Source: Merdiplasma sp905207905
GTDB taxonomy: Bacteria; Bacillota; Clostridia; Lachnospirales; Lachnospiraceae
DNA length: 59,549 nucleotides
NCBI GenBank assembly: GCA_902475025.1
Contig: CABRXX010000012.1
Location: 1 to 59,549 of the forward strand
Direction of reading: 5' to 3'
Shown here: piece after piece, positions 14,542 through 23,972 of the stretch
Numbering within the stretch: position 1 is the first letter of the stretch
Layout: every line of letters starts with the position of its first letter
Position numbers and translations under genes: made by a program
The notes under the pieces: generated by a model
What the model saw: only the letters and a program-made list of their open reading frames with translations
Database searches by the model: none
What the model was told of the DNA's origin: nothing

Positions 14542-15666
14542 ATGAATAAAAAAGAAATATCTGAGATCAAAAAGCAATTCACTCCTGCCAACTGCGCCAT
14601 CACACGCATCTGCGGATGCTATGTAAGCGCGGAAAAAGAAAAGCTGGCAACCTTCCAGGAGGCATTTCTGCCTCTCCCTGAGGAGGAAATTTTTAAATAC
14701 TTTGAAATCTTTCGTAAAACCTTATCCGGAACCATAGGAAAGAACTTGCTGAATATGGAGTTCCCTCTGAATACGGAAAAAGAGGGCGGCACCCAGGAAT
14801 TTCTGCTGCATCTCCGGGACAGCCAGCTAAAAGAAGAGGAACTGCTGGAGCAGTACTATGACAAAGTTATAGAGTCCTACGTGTACGGAGAAAATTATCT
14901 GATTCTGCTGATCTATGCGGCTTATGATGTGCCTGGAAAGGCCTCTGATAACCTGGAAATGTTTGACGCCTCCGATGAAGTGTACAACTATGTCCTCTCC
15001 TGCATCTGTCCGGTGAAGCTGGCCAAGCCTGCTCTCACCTACAATGCAGAAGAAAAATGTTTCCAGAACCGGATTCGGGACTGGGTGGTGGATATGCCTC
15101 AGCTAGGCTTCCTCTTCCCCGCCTTCAATGACCGCAGCAGCGACATTCACAGTCTGTTGTACTACTGTAAAAATCCGGAAGAGCTTCACTTTGAATTTAC
15201 CGATACGGTATTAGGCTGCGCTCTTCCCCTCTCTGCCAAAAGTCAAAAGGAAGTATTCCAGACGCTGGTGGAAGAGACCTTAAGTGAGGACTGCGACTAT
15301 GAGGTGGTAAGAAATATCCATGAAAATCTCCACGAAATGGCGGAGGAACAAAAAGACAGCCCTGACCCTGTGGTGCTAAGCCAGGCAGAGGTCAAAAATC
15401 TCTTTGCCATCAGCGGAGTCTCCAATGAAAAGCTGGAAGAATTTGACCAGCACTTTGAGGAAACCGCAGGCCCCAACACCACCTTCCAGGCCAGCAACAT
15501 TATGAATACCAGAAAATTTGAAGTAAAAACACCGGATATCACCATCCAGGTAAGCCCGGATCGTCCGGACCTGGTGGAAACCAGAATCATTGATGGCCGC
15601 CCTTGCCTGGTGATTCCCATCACGGATCAGGTTCAGGTAAACGGTATCACAGTGAAGGAGCCGTAA
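14542..15666 (+). CDS. DUF4317 family protein
   Basis: 374 residues, full length for the family. The opening MNKKEISEIKKQFTPANCAI, then ITRICGCYV and the late segment VKTPDITIQVSPDRPDLVET, are characteristic of this Clostridia-specific family of unknown function. No signal peptide or membrane helix, so cytoplasmic. A GAGG site precedes the start, and TATAAT occurs at about 14402 in the 219-base gap. Its last 20 bases overlap the 3' end of engB on the other strand. Confidence 0.85.
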   Translation: MNKKEISEIKKQFTPANCAITRICGCYVSAEKEKLATFQEAFLPLPEEEIFKYFEIFRKTLSGTIGKNLLNMEFPLNTEKEGGTQEFLLHLRDSQLKEEELLEQYYDKVIESYVYGENYLILLIYAAYDVPGKASDNLEMFDASDEVYNYVLSCICPVKLAKPALTYNAEEKCFQNRIRDWVVDMPQLGFLFPAFNDRSSDIHSLLYYCKNPEELHFEFTDTVLGCALPLSAKSQKEVFQTLVEETLSEDCDYEVVRNIHENLHEMAEEQKDSPDPVVLSQAEVKNLFAISGVSNEKLEEFDQHFEETAGPNTTFQASNIMNTRKFEVKTPDITIQVSPDRPDLVETRIIDGRPCLVIPITDQVQVNGITVKEP

Positions 15667-16240
15667 GCCCTTCGATTACCTGCCAGATCTCCTCCCTGCC
15701 CTGCTTAGTCTCTGCTGAGAAGGGCAGGATCACTGTGCCCGGTTTTACCTGCAGGCCCTCTCTTAGGATCTTCAGCTGTTTCTGGATCTGGCTCCGCTTG
15801 ATCTTGTCCAGTTTGGTAGCAATGATGATGGGATCATAGCCGTAATGACACACCCACTCGTACATGATCTTATCATTTTCCCCGGGAGCGTGGCGGATAT
15901 CTACCAGCAAAAAGACTGCTTTCAGCTGTTTGGAGCCATGGAGATACCGCTCAATCAGCTTTCCCCACTGCTCCTTTGCCTCTGCAGAGACCTTTGCGTA
16001 GCCGTATCCCGGCAGATCCACCAGGTAAAGCTCCTGGTTTACATTATAAAAGTTAATGGTCTGGGTTTTGCCCGGCTGGGCGCTGGTGCGGGCCAGACTT
16101 TTTCGGTTTACCAGCCCGTTGATCAGGGAAGACTTGCCCACATTGGACTTTCCGGCAAAAGCCACCTCGGGCAGCACATTTTCCGGAAGCCTGCTGGTAA
16201 TGCCGCATACGGTTTCCAATTCTACCTGTTTAATTACCAT
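15647..16240 (-). CDS. engB: ribosome biogenesis GTP-binding protein YsxC/EngB
   Basis: 197 residues. All G motifs are present: G1 GKSNVGKSS (30-38), G3 DLPGYG (75-80), G4 TKLDK (142-146), G5 SAE (175-177). It is an essential GTPase for late large-subunit assembly. It follows lon in the order clpX-lon-engB that is conserved in Bacillota, but here the lon-engB gap is 286 bases and is filled by repeat copies F and G. Confidence 0.96.
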   Translation of the reverse strand: MVIKQVELETVCGITSRLPENVLPEVAFAGKSNVGKSSLINGLVNRKSLARTSAQPGKTQTINFYNVNQELYLVDLPGYGYAKVSAEAKEQWGKLIERYLHGSKQLKAVFLLVDIRHAPGENDKIMYEWVCHYGYDPIIIATKLDKIKRSQIQKQLKILREGLQVKPGTVILPFSAETKQGREEIWQVIEGLTAPSL

Positions 16241-16341
16241 TCTGTTTTCTCCTTTTTTGAAACTCCCAAAAAATCTATATTACAAACCAATCAGATTCCT
16301 GTTACAGATCTGCCTGGTATACCTATGGGATTCAAACACAA

Positions 16342-16458
16342 AAGCTGCTGCAAACTACCCTTCCCTGTGGCTTTTGGCGCATTCTCCCGGGAAAACTTTT
16401 TACTTTTCCAAGGAAAATCACCCAAACGAATCCCACTGGATGTAATTTGCAGCAGCTT
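16342..16458. repeat. interspersed hairpin repeat, divergent copy F (inverted orientation)
   Basis: 117 bp bounded by AAGCTGCTGCAAA and TTTGCAGCAGCTT, a perfect 13-base inverted repeat. The interior (CTTTTGGCGCATTCT, then AAGGAAAATCACCCAAACGA) aligns with the reverse complement of copy A or B. The end sequence differs from GGATGTTGC, yet both ends changed together, so pairing is kept. Confidence 0.7.
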
Positions 16459-16477
16459 GGGGTTGTTAAAACTACTG

Positions 16478-16525
16478 TTTTCGGTGAATTTTCAGTGTGT
16501 TTTTCTCCGAAAAGATGTTATCCGA
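16478..16525. repeat. interspersed hairpin repeat, partial copy G
   Basis: TTTTCGGTGAATTTTCAGTG and TGTTTTTCTCCGAAAAGATG follow copy F directly and match the right half of the full element in reverse complement. No left half is seen. It ends at the lon stop codon region. Confidence 0.6.
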
Positions 16526-16526
16526 A

Positions 16527-18845
16527 TCACTTTGCAAAAGCAACTTTCAGCACATCTGCCATGGTGCTGGCATACACAATTCTCAATCCGCCCACAATCT
16601 CCTGAGATAACTCTGCCACATCTGCCCGATTCTCCTCCGGCACGATCACAGTAAGCATCCCTGCATTTTTTGCTGCCAGAAGCTTTTCCTTCAGCCCTCC
16701 AATGGGAAGCACCCGTCCCCGGAGGGTGATCTCACCGGTCATTGCCACATCTGCCCGCACCGGTGTGCCGGTAATAGCAGAGAACATGGCGGTGGCCATG
16801 GTGATGCCGGCGGAAGGCCCATCCTTGGGCACCGCCCCTTCCGGAATATGGATATGGATATCGTGCTTCTGGAAGAAATCCTCTTTGATCGCATAATTTT
16901 CGCTGACGGAACGAATATAGCTGATCCCTGCCTGAGCGGATTCTTTCATCACATCTCCCAGCTGCCCTGTGAGAAGAAATTCTCCTTTTCCAGGCATGAG
17001 ATTCACTTCGATCTGGAGAGTGTCTCCGCCTACACTGGTCCAGGCCAGACCACGGACGATTCCCACCTCATCCCTGTCGTTTAATTTCTGGATCGTGTAT
17101 TTAGCCCGGCCCAGATACTGTTCCAGGTTTCCAGCCTTCACTTTCACAGACTCCTTATGTTCCTCTAAGATCTCCCTTGCAGCCTTCCGGCAGATCTCGC
17201 CGATCTTTCTCTCCAGCTGGCGCACTCCGGCTTCCTTGGTATATCCGGAAATCATTTTCTGCAGCGCTCCATTTGTAATAGAAAGCTGCTTTTCCGTCAA
17301 ACCATGATGTTCCCGCTGCTTTTTCACCAGATGATCCTTTGCAATGTGAAGCTTTTCATTCTCTGTGTAGCTGCTTACCTCAATCACTTCCATACGATCC
17401 AGCAAAGGTCTGGGAATGGTGTGGGCATCATTGGCAGTGGCAATAAACAGTACTTCTGAAAGATCCATGGGCAGCTCCACATAGTGATCCCGAAACTTAT
17501 TATTCTGCTCGGAATCCAGAACCTCCAGCAGAGCGGAGGAAGTATCCCCCTTATAATCGCTGCTTACCTTGTCAATCTCGTCCAACAACATGAGTGGGTT
17601 CTTCACTCCTGCGGTTCGCATTCCGCTGGCAATACGGCCCGGCATAGCGCCTATGTAGGTTCTTCTGTGTCCCCGGATCTCCGCTTCGTCCCGCACGCCT
17701 CCCAGACAGATGCGCACATACTTCTTGTTCAAAGCTCTGGCCACTGACCGGGCAATGGAGGTCTTTCCGGTTCCCGGCGGCCCCACCAGACAAAGGATCG
17801 GGCTATCACCTTTTTTCGTCAGCGTGCGGACAGCCAGAAATTCCAGCACCCGCTCTTTCACCTTCTCCAGCCCATAGTGATCCTCATCCAGAACCTTTCT
17901 GGCAAATTTCAGATCTTCATTATCCTGGGACATCTTATCCCAGGGCAGCTCCAGCAGCGTCTCAATGTATCCTCTGGACACAGAAGCCTCCGCAGAATTG
18001 CCGCCCAGATTTTTAAACCGGTCGATCTCCTTGGCGATCTTCTTCTTTACCTCCTCTGAAGCTTCCAGTCTTTTAAGCTGCTTTCGGTACTGATCTGCAT
18101 CATTGAGAGGAGTGTCCTCCCCTAATTCCTCCTGGATCAGCTTCAGCTGTTCCCGCAGGATATATTCTTTCTGACTTTTGTCAATTCTGGCTTTTACCTT
18201 CTGCTGGATCTCATTTTTGATTCTCATGATTTCCAGTTCCTTGCCTATAATGAGGCACAGAGCGTCATACTGCTCTGGCAGAGAAGCAGCCTCCAGAATC
18301 CTCTGCTTATCCTCATAGTACATGGGAATATTGATCGCAATCTGTTCCACCAACTGCTCCAGATCTGTGTACTCTAAAATCTGGCGGGCCAGCTCTTTGC
18401 CAATCCGTTTATTTTCCCCGCAGAAAGCAGTAAAAATATCCTTTAAGGCCCGGAGCATTGCCACTTCATCTGCTTCCCCAAGCTTTGGCTGATCTTCCAA
18501 AGATCCGGTCACCACCTCAGCTTTCAGATACCCCTCGGTGCTGTCTAAGTCTGCCAGCTCTCCCCGCTCCAGTCCCTCCACCATCACACGAATGATATTT
18601 TGAGGCAGCTTGGCCAGGTTTTTGATTCTGGCAATGGTTCCCACCCGGTATAAATCCTGAAAATCCGGATCTGCCATATCCGGATTTTGCTGTGTTACCA
18701 AAAAAATCAACTGATCTGCCTGCATCGCAGCCTCCACGGCCTTAATGGACTTATCCCTGCTGATGTCAAAATGGACGATCATAGAGGGCAGCACCGTCAT
18801 TCCCCGCAGCGCAATGGCAGGCATCTTCCTTATCAATTCACTCAT
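16527..18845 (-). CDS. lon: ATP-dependent protease La
   Basis: 772 residues, the normal LonA size. The N-terminal substrate-binding domain spans about 1-300. The AAA+ module has Walker A GPPGTGKTS near 350 and Walker B LLDEIDK near 415. The protease domain has the catalytic serine in PKDGPSAGI (about 677) and the lysine in LKEKLLAAKNAG (about 720). It degrades misfolded and regulatory proteins in the cytoplasm. It starts 7 bases after clpX and is the fourth gene of the tig-clpP-clpX-lon-engB run. Confidence 0.98.
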   Translation of the reverse strand: MSELIRKMPAIALRGMTVLPSMIVHFDISRDKSIKAVEAAMQADQLIFLVTQQNPDMADPDFQDLYRVGTIARIKNLAKLPQNIIRVMVEGLERGELADLDSTEGYLKAEVVTGSLEDQPKLGEADEVAMLRALKDIFTAFCGENKRIGKELARQILEYTDLEQLVEQIAINIPMYYEDKQRILEAASLPEQYDALCLIIGKELEIMRIKNEIQQKVKARIDKSQKEYILREQLKLIQEELGEDTPLNDADQYRKQLKRLEASEEVKKKIAKEIDRFKNLGGNSAEASVSRGYIETLLELPWDKMSQDNEDLKFARKVLDEDHYGLEKVKERVLEFLAVRTLTKKGDSPILCLVGPPGTGKTSIARSVARALNKKYVRICLGGVRDEAEIRGHRRTYIGAMPGRIASGMRTAGVKNPLMLLDEIDKVSSDYKGDTSSALLEVLDSEQNNKFRDHYVELPMDLSEVLFIATANDAHTIPRPLLDRMEVIEVSSYTENEKLHIAKDHLVKKQREHHGLTEKQLSITNGALQKMISGYTKEAGVRQLERKIGEICRKAAREILEEHKESVKVKAGNLEQYLGRAKYTIQKLNDRDEVGIVRGLAWTSVGGDTLQIEVNLMPGKGEFLLTGQLGDVMKESAQAGISYIRSVSENYAIKEDFFQKHDIHIHIPEGAVPKDGPSAGITMATAMFSAITGTPVRADVAMTGEITLRGRVLPIGGLKEKLLAAKNAGMLTVIVPEENRADVAELSQEIVGGLRIVYASTMADVLKVAFAK

Positions 18846-18852
18846 ATATTTC

Positions 18853-20154
18853 TCACGCAGTCTCTCCTATCAGTTCCTGACCTTCCCTGCTGTCCGCCAA
18901 GACACCGCCCCGGTAGGTCAGAACCGGTTTTCCCGTTCCTTCAATTACATCCTTAGTGATCAGACAGCCCGTAATGTTTTCATCTGAAGGAATCTCAAAC
19001 ATCACATCCCGCATAGCCGTCTCAATGATAGCCCGCAGTCCTCTGGCTCCTGTTTTCCGCTCAATGGTCTTATCGGCAATCGCCTCCACCGCAGCTTCCT
19101 CGAATTTCAGAGCTACGCTGTCTAAATCAAACAACTTCTCATACTGGCGGATAATGGCATTTTTCGGCTCTCTCAGGATTCGAATCAACGCTGCCCGATC
19201 CAGCTCATCCAGAGAAACCACCACCGGCACACGGCCGATAAACTCCGGGATCATACCGAATTTGATCAGGTCTCTGGGCAGTACCTGACGCAGCACTTCT
19301 CCCACATTGTTCTCTGCCTTGCTGATGATCTCTGCCATAAAGCCCATGGACCGGGTATCAATCCGTCCCTCGATCATCTTATCCAAGCCCTCAAAGGCTC
19401 CGCCGCAGATAAAAAGAATATTGGTGGTATCAATCTGCAGAAGCTCCTGATGGGGATGCTTTCTTCCTCCCTGCGGCGGCACGGAAGCCACAGTGCCCTC
19501 CAGAATCTTTAACAGAGCCTGCTGTACGCCCTCTCCGGATACATCTCTGGTGATCGATACATTTTCGGATTTTCTTGTGATCTTATCAATCTCATCAATA
19601 TAGATGATTCCGTGCTCTGCCCGCTTAATATCATAGTCTGCTGCCTGAATAATCTTCAGCAGAATATTTTCCACATCTTCTCCCACGTATCCGGCTTCTG
19701 TCAGGGAAGTGGCATCTGCAATGGCAAAGGGTACATTCAAAATCTTTGCCAGGGTCTGAGCCAAAAAGGTTTTCCCGGAACCAGTGGGACCCAGCATTAG
19801 AATATTGCTTTTCTGCAGCTCCACACCATCCTTGGAAGCCTTATCTCCCGCCAGGATTCGTTTGTAATGATTGTAAACTGCTACAGCCAGGGTCTTTTTG
19901 GCATCTTCCTGGCCAATCACATACTCATCCAGAAAAGATTTGATCTCTGCCGGCTTTAGCAGGTTGATGGAGCTGGCCTCATCCAGTTCCTCCTCCTGTT
20001 CATCCTCCAGTTCTTCCTCTATAATTTCAGAGCAGATATCAATACATTCATCACAGATATAAACTCCTCCGGGTCCTGCGATCAGTTTTCTCACCTGATC
20101 CTCTGTCTTGTTGCAAAAGGAACATCTGATTTTTTCCCCGATTCTTCCAGGCAT
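18853..20154 (-). CDS. clpX: ATP-dependent Clp protease ATP-binding subunit ClpX
   Basis: 433 residues. The N-terminal zinc-binding domain has CSFC and CDEC cysteine pairs (about 12-40), which bind adaptors and substrates. The AAA+ core has GPTGSGKT (about 120-128), Walker B IIYIDEIDK and a C-terminal D2 small domain with the arginine sensor GARGLRAI. The IGF-type loop that docks on ClpP is the region LIKFGMIPEFIGRVP. It unfolds substrates for ClpP, encoded 105 bases upstream. Confidence 0.98.
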   Translation of the reverse strand: MPGRIGEKIRCSFCNKTEDQVRKLIAGPGGVYICDECIDICSEIIEEELEDEQEEELDEASSINLLKPAEIKSFLDEYVIGQEDAKKTLAVAVYNHYKRILAGDKASKDGVELQKSNILMLGPTGSGKTFLAQTLAKILNVPFAIADATSLTEAGYVGEDVENILLKIIQAADYDIKRAEHGIIYIDEIDKITRKSENVSITRDVSGEGVQQALLKILEGTVASVPPQGGRKHPHQELLQIDTTNILFICGGAFEGLDKMIEGRIDTRSMGFMAEIISKAENNVGEVLRQVLPRDLIKFGMIPEFIGRVPVVVSLDELDRAALIRILREPKNAIIRQYEKLFDLDSVALKFEEAAVEAIADKTIERKTGARGLRAIIETAMRDVMFEIPSDENITGCLITKDVIEGTGKPVLTYRGGVLADSREGQELIGETA

Positions 20155-20218
20155 CTTTCCACCTCACATAAATATTTTTACCAGTAGGGCTGTACTGTCT
20201 CCAACCCTATTTAAAGAG

Positions 20219-20250
20219 AGGCTGCCGCAAAACCTCTTGCAGCAGCCCGC
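20219..20250. repeat. hairpin between clpP and clpX
   Basis: GGCTGCCGCAA and TTGCAGCAGCC form an 11-base stem with one mismatch around AACCTC. It may be an attenuator or mRNA processing site. The TGCAAGAGGTTTTGC layout recalls the ends of the interspersed repeat, as a mini-form like the one at 57305. Confidence 0.5.
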
Positions 20251-20259
20251 CTCTATACC

Positions 20260-20841
20260 TTATCTCTTCGTCACTATCTCATCGATCAGACCGTAGGCTT
20301 TCGCTTCTTCTGCTGTCATCCAGTGATCTCTCTCTGTGTCCGCCTCAATGACACTTAAGGGCTGACCAGTGTTCTCTGCCAGATGCAGGTTCAATTTCTT
20401 ACGTGTCTGAATGATTTTATCTGCCACAATCTGGATATCTGTGGCCTGTCCCTGGGCTCCGCCGGAGGGCTGATGGATCATAACCTCCGCATTGGGCAGC
20501 GCATAGCGCTTGCCTTTGGTGCCCCCTGCCAGAAGGAATGCTCCCATGCTGGCAGCCATGCCGATGCAGGTGGTGGACACATCGCACTTAATGTAGTGCA
20601 TCGTATCATAAATCGCCCAGCCGGCAGACACGGATCCGCCAGGGCTGTTAATGTAAAAACAAATATCCTTGTTGGGATCCTCCGCCTCCAAAAACAGAAG
20701 CTGCGCAACAATCAGATTGGCGCTCACATCATTTACTTCCTCACCCAGGAAAATGATGCGATCCTTCAGCAGTCTGGAATAAATATCGTAGGACCGCTCG
20801 CCTCTGCTGGTCTGTTCAATGACATAAGGTACTAAACTCAT
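20260..20841 (-). CDS. clpP: ATP-dependent Clp protease proteolytic subunit
   Basis: 193 residues with the full catalytic triad: S98 in GMAASMGAF, H123 in MIHQPSGG and D172. The heptamer contact residues and the N-terminal SLVPYVIEQ loop are normal. It forms the tetradecameric chamber fed by ClpX. It follows tig by 53 bases in the same operon. Confidence 0.98.
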   Translation of the reverse strand: MSLVPYVIEQTSRGERSYDIYSRLLKDRIIFLGEEVNDVSANLIVAQLLFLEAEDPNKDICFYINSPGGSVSAGWAIYDTMHYIKCDVSTTCIGMAASMGAFLLAGGTKGKRYALPNAEVMIHQPSGGAQGQATDIQIVADKIIQTRKKLNLHLAENTGQPLSVIEADTERDHWMTAEEAKAYGLIDEIVTKR

Positions 20842-20894
20842 AGGAATGCCTCCTTAAATCTTAAATTCTCACGGACTCCCCGCCACAAAAATTT

Positions 20895-22181
20895 TTAGAC
20901 TTCCTTTGCTGCTCCGGCGATCAGCTCTACTGCTTCCTGGATAGCCAGATCATTCTTCATCTGCTCTTTCTCATAGTCACCCATCAGCTCTTTGAGCTTA
21001 TCCGCTTCCATCTTGTAGCTCTCTGCCATCTTGGCAATCTCCTCATCCAGGCGCTCATCGCTGATCTGAATGTTCTCTGCCTTGGCAACAGCCTCCAGCA
21101 CCAGACTGTTCTGGATACGCTTTAAAGCTTCCGGCTTCATCTGCTCTTCCATCTTTGCCTGATCCATGCCGGTAAACTGCATATACTGAGTCATGGTAAT
21201 ACCCTGAGACTCGATTCTTCTTGCAAAGTCCTCCACCATGCGGCGAACCTGCTCCTGGATCATAGCCTCCGGAATCTCCATCTGAGCATTCTCCACAGCC
21301 TTGGCTACTGCTGCATTTTCTTTCTCTCTCTTGGCAGCTGCTTCTTTCTTTTCAAGCAGGTTCTTCTTCAGATCCTCCTTGTACTCTGCCAGAGTATCAA
21401 ATTCAGATACGTCCTGCGCAAACTCATCGTCTGCTTCAGGCAGCTCTTTTACCTTGATCTCATTTACTTTGCATTTAAATACAGCAGCTTTGCCCTTTAA
21501 GTTTTCTGCATGATACTCTTCCGGGAAAGTCACGTTTACTTCTACTTCCTCACCGATCTTAGCGCCGATGAGCTGATCTTCAAATCCAGGGATAAAGCTT
21601 CCGGAACCAATGGTCAGCGGATAATCAGTGGCCTTGCCTCCCTCAAAAGGAACTCCGTCTACAGAACCGTCAAAATCCAGCTTGATCAGATCTCCGTTCT
21701 CCACTGCGCGGTCATCCACATCGATGGTTCTGGAGTTGCGCTCTCTCTCCTTGTCCACCTCTGCCTGAATCTCTTCTTCCGTTACTTCAATCTCCTGCTT
21801 TGGAACCTCTACGCCCTTATACTCTCCAAGAGTTACTTCCGGCTTCAGAGCTACCTCTGCGGTAAAGATAAAGGACTTGCCGGCCTCGATCTGAGTCACA
21901 TCAATAGCAGGACGGGAAACAATATTCTCGCCGCGCTCTTTTACTGCGTTATCGTATGCTTCCGGAATCACAATGTTGGCTGCATCTTCATAGAACACAC
22001 CTGCGCCGTACATTTTCTCAATCATCTTTCTGGGTGCTTTTCCCTTACGGAAACCGGGAAGAGCAATCCTTCCCTTTGCTTTCTGGTATGCCTTCTCAAT
22101 AGCTGCCTCAAACTCCTCTGCAGGCACTTCGATGGTCAGCTTTGCCATTTTCTTCTCTAACTTTTCAATCTGTACACTCAT
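20895..22181 (-). CDS. tig: trigger factor
   Basis: 428 residues. The ribosome-binding N-domain contains FRKGKAPRKMIEKMYG (about 45-60), the L23-docking loop. The FKBP-like PPIase domain is at about 150-240 (NGDLIKLDFDGSVDGVPFEG) and the helical C-domain fills the rest. It is the ribosome-bound chaperone and first gene of the tig-clpP-clpX-lon-engB set. A TATACT box on the minus strand at 22258-22263 could be its -10, with a poor -35. The rest of the gap to 22434 shows nothing clear. Confidence 0.97.
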   Translation of the reverse strand: MSVQIEKLEKKMAKLTIEVPAEEFEAAIEKAYQKAKGRIALPGFRKGKAPRKMIEKMYGAGVFYEDAANIVIPEAYDNAVKERGENIVSRPAIDVTQIEAGKSFIFTAEVALKPEVTLGEYKGVEVPKQEIEVTEEEIQAEVDKERERNSRTIDVDDRAVENGDLIKLDFDGSVDGVPFEGGKATDYPLTIGSGSFIPGFEDQLIGAKIGEEVEVNVTFPEEYHAENLKGKAAVFKCKVNEIKVKELPEADDEFAQDVSEFDTLAEYKEDLKKNLLEKKEAAAKREKENAAVAKAVENAQMEIPEAMIQEQVRRMVEDFARRIESQGITMTQYMQFTGMDQAKMEEQMKPEALKRIQNSLVLEAVAKAENIQISDERLDEEIAKMAESYKMEADKLKELMGDYEKEQMKNDLAIQEAVELIAGAAKEV

Positions 22182-22434
22182 CTCTCTGTACTTCCTCCTT
22201 GATTTTTAAAAACGGCTTCCCGTTCAGATCAATCTGCATTCTTACAGTCATTTTACAAGTATACCACAGCCTCCAAAAAAAGGCTAGATATAAATTGCAG
22301 GATTCTTCATAAAATTGAGGACGAAAATTTTGGTACTGCTCACGCCACGCTCAGCCGCATGCATTTGTAGGGTAAACCGCAGCAAATTCATTCCAGCCGC
22401 TATCATCCCTTATGTTCGCCTTCCGATTGCCCTG

Positions 22435-23016
22435 CTAACGGGCACTCCTCCCCGGCCGATCTTCCTTCGGATCCCAAATCAGCCCCTGGCAAACCTTTTC
22501 CACCTCTGCCTCCCCCTTCAACTGCCGAAGCAGACTTAAGGAAAAGGGAACCGCCGTTCCCATGCCCCGGCTGGTGGTCACCTGCCCGGAAACCTCTACC
22601 ATGTTCTCAGTCACAGACGCTCCTTCCAGCTGGTCCTCAAACCCCGGATGGCACACAGCCCGCTCTCCTTTCAGAAGTCCCAGTTTTCCCAGTACGCTGG
22701 GGGCTGCACAGATGGCTGCCAACCGTTTTCCTTGCGCCTTCGCCTCCTTCAACGTCACAGCCAGTTCCTGATGTTCTCCAAGATGCAGGGTACCCGGCAT
22801 CCCTCCCGGCAATACAAACAGGGTGCCGTCTGCAAAGTCACATTCCTCAAACAGGGCATCTGCAAGCACCGGGATTCTATGGCTTCCCATCACCTGCCTG
22901 TTTCCATTGATAGAAACCGTGCACACCTCAATTCCGCCTCTTCTCAGTACATCTACCACTGTAAGGCCTTCGATTTCTTCAAATCCATCTGCCAAAAAAA
23001 CATATACCTTCTCCAT
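22435..23016 (-). CDS. DJ-1/PfpI family protein
   Basis: 193 residues. The nucleophile elbow AAICAAPSVLG places the reactive cysteine at C103, and the conserved acid is in GFEEIEG (about 11-17), as in the DJ-1/YajL/ThiJ group. Such proteins are proposed deglycases or glyoxalases, or redox-sensitive chaperones; the choice cannot be made here. The C-terminal tail RPGRSAR extends slightly beyond the usual end. It is divergent from the CYTH gene. Confidence 0.9.
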   Translation of the reverse strand: MEKVYVFLADGFEEIEGLTVVDVLRRGGIEVCTVSINGNRQVMGSHRIPVLADALFEECDFADGTLFVLPGGMPGTLHLGEHQELAVTLKEAKAQGKRLAAICAAPSVLGKLGLLKGERAVCHPGFEDQLEGASVTENMVEVSGQVTTSRGMGTAVPFSLSLLRQLKGEAEVEKVCQGLIWDPKEDRPGRSAR

Positions 23017-23197
23017 CTGACTGCCTTCCTTTCTTATCTTTTCCTCCGCCAGTATTCACTCATGGATATTTTAGCAGACCTTCTTCTGCTTTTCCATAGA
23101 AAAATCTTTGGTTTTATAGTGTTTCCACGACTTTCTTCAATTTTTCTGTTATTTTCCACATTTCTGTGGTATGCTCATTTTTATAATCCAAAATCAA

Positions 23198-23225
23198 AGG
23201 ATGTTGCAAAACACCTGCAGCGGCA
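23198..23225. repeat. interspersed hairpin repeat, half copy E
   Basis: AGGATGTTGCAAAACACCTG followed by CAGCGGCAC matches the left end and first inner bases of copies A and B (TACCTCCAGCGGTAC). No right half follows; normal sequence leads into the CYTH ribosome binding site. Confidence 0.5.
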
Positions 23226-23295
23226 CTTCCCTTTGCCAGTAAAACAGCAGAAACGCAATGTTTCTGACATTACTCTCTTACACAGGAGGTTACTC

Positions 23296-23847
23296 ATGGA
23301 AATCGAACGCAAATATCTGATCCACAAGCTTCCCGAAAATCTGGAAACCTATCCCTGTCATCTCATTGAACAGGCCTATCTTTGCACTAAACCGGTGGTA
23401 CGGATTCGCCGCCAGGATGACGATTATATCCTCACCTACAAAGGCTCCGGCCTGATGTCCAGGGAGGAATACAATCTTCCCCTGACAGAGTCTGCCTATG
23501 GGCACCTACTTGCCAAAGCGGACGGAACTGTGATCACCAAAAAACGATATGTGCTTCCTCTTAAAGACCATGGTGTTTCAGCGCCAAATGCCGCCCGGCC
23601 GCCCCTGGCTGCCCAGGATATCCGCCCGGTTTCAGAAACCCATTCATCTTTGGAAATGAACGCCTTAAAAATTGAACTGGACATTTTTTCCGGCGAATGG
23701 CAGGGCCTCACAATCGCAGAGGTGGAATTTCCCGAGGAAGAAACCGCCCGCCGCTTTCATCCCCCTGTATGGTTTGGGGAGGAAGTAACCTTTGACGGCC
23801 ATTACCACAATTCCTGGCTCAGCCAGCACCGCAGGAGCGAACTTTGA
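23296..23847 (+). CDS. CYTH domain protein (triphosphate tunnel enzyme family)
   Basis: 183 residues. ATG at 23296 follows a perfect AGGAGGT; the open frame reaches far upstream but has no start signal there. The signature MEIERKYLI (1-9, the ExExK motif) opens the protein, followed by VVRIRRQDDDYILTYKGSG, IELDIFSGEWQGL and IAEVEFPEEE, the acidic and basic residues lining the tunnel. Bacterial members hydrolyse tripolyphosphate or nucleoside triphosphates; substrate not known here. Confidence 0.88.
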   Translation: MEIERKYLIHKLPENLETYPCHLIEQAYLCTKPVVRIRRQDDDYILTYKGSGLMSREEYNLPLTESAYGHLLAKADGTVITKKRYVLPLKDHGVSAPNAARPPLAAQDIRPVSETHSSLEMNALKIELDIFSGEWQGLTIAEVEFPEEETARRFHPPVWFGEEVTFDGHYHNSWLSQHRRSEL

Positions 23848-23870
23848 AAAACAAGCCCGTAACTGGCAGG

Positions 23871-23922
23871 CTGCAACCGCCGGTTGACATATTGAAAAGC
23901 CCCGGTTGGTAGTCTGCAACCG
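23871..23922. repeat. cluster of four CAACCG half-sites before the XRE gene
   Basis: CTGCAACCG occurs at 23871-23879 and again at 23914-23922. CGGTTG occurs at 23881-23886 and 23903-23908. The outward-inward symmetry looks like two dimeric sites for a DNA-binding protein, perhaps the XRE protein encoded at 23973. Confidence 0.4.
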
Positions 23923-23972
23923 AAAAAATTGATAAACTTACTCCAACATTCCACATAAGGAGGACCCTATTT

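Noticed and set aside
22648..23295. Upstream extension of the CYTH gene (216 more codons in frame)
   Set aside because: It runs antisense to the DJ-1/PfpI gene and through repeat copy E; a perfect ribosome binding site and the canonical MEIERKYLI start lie at 23296.
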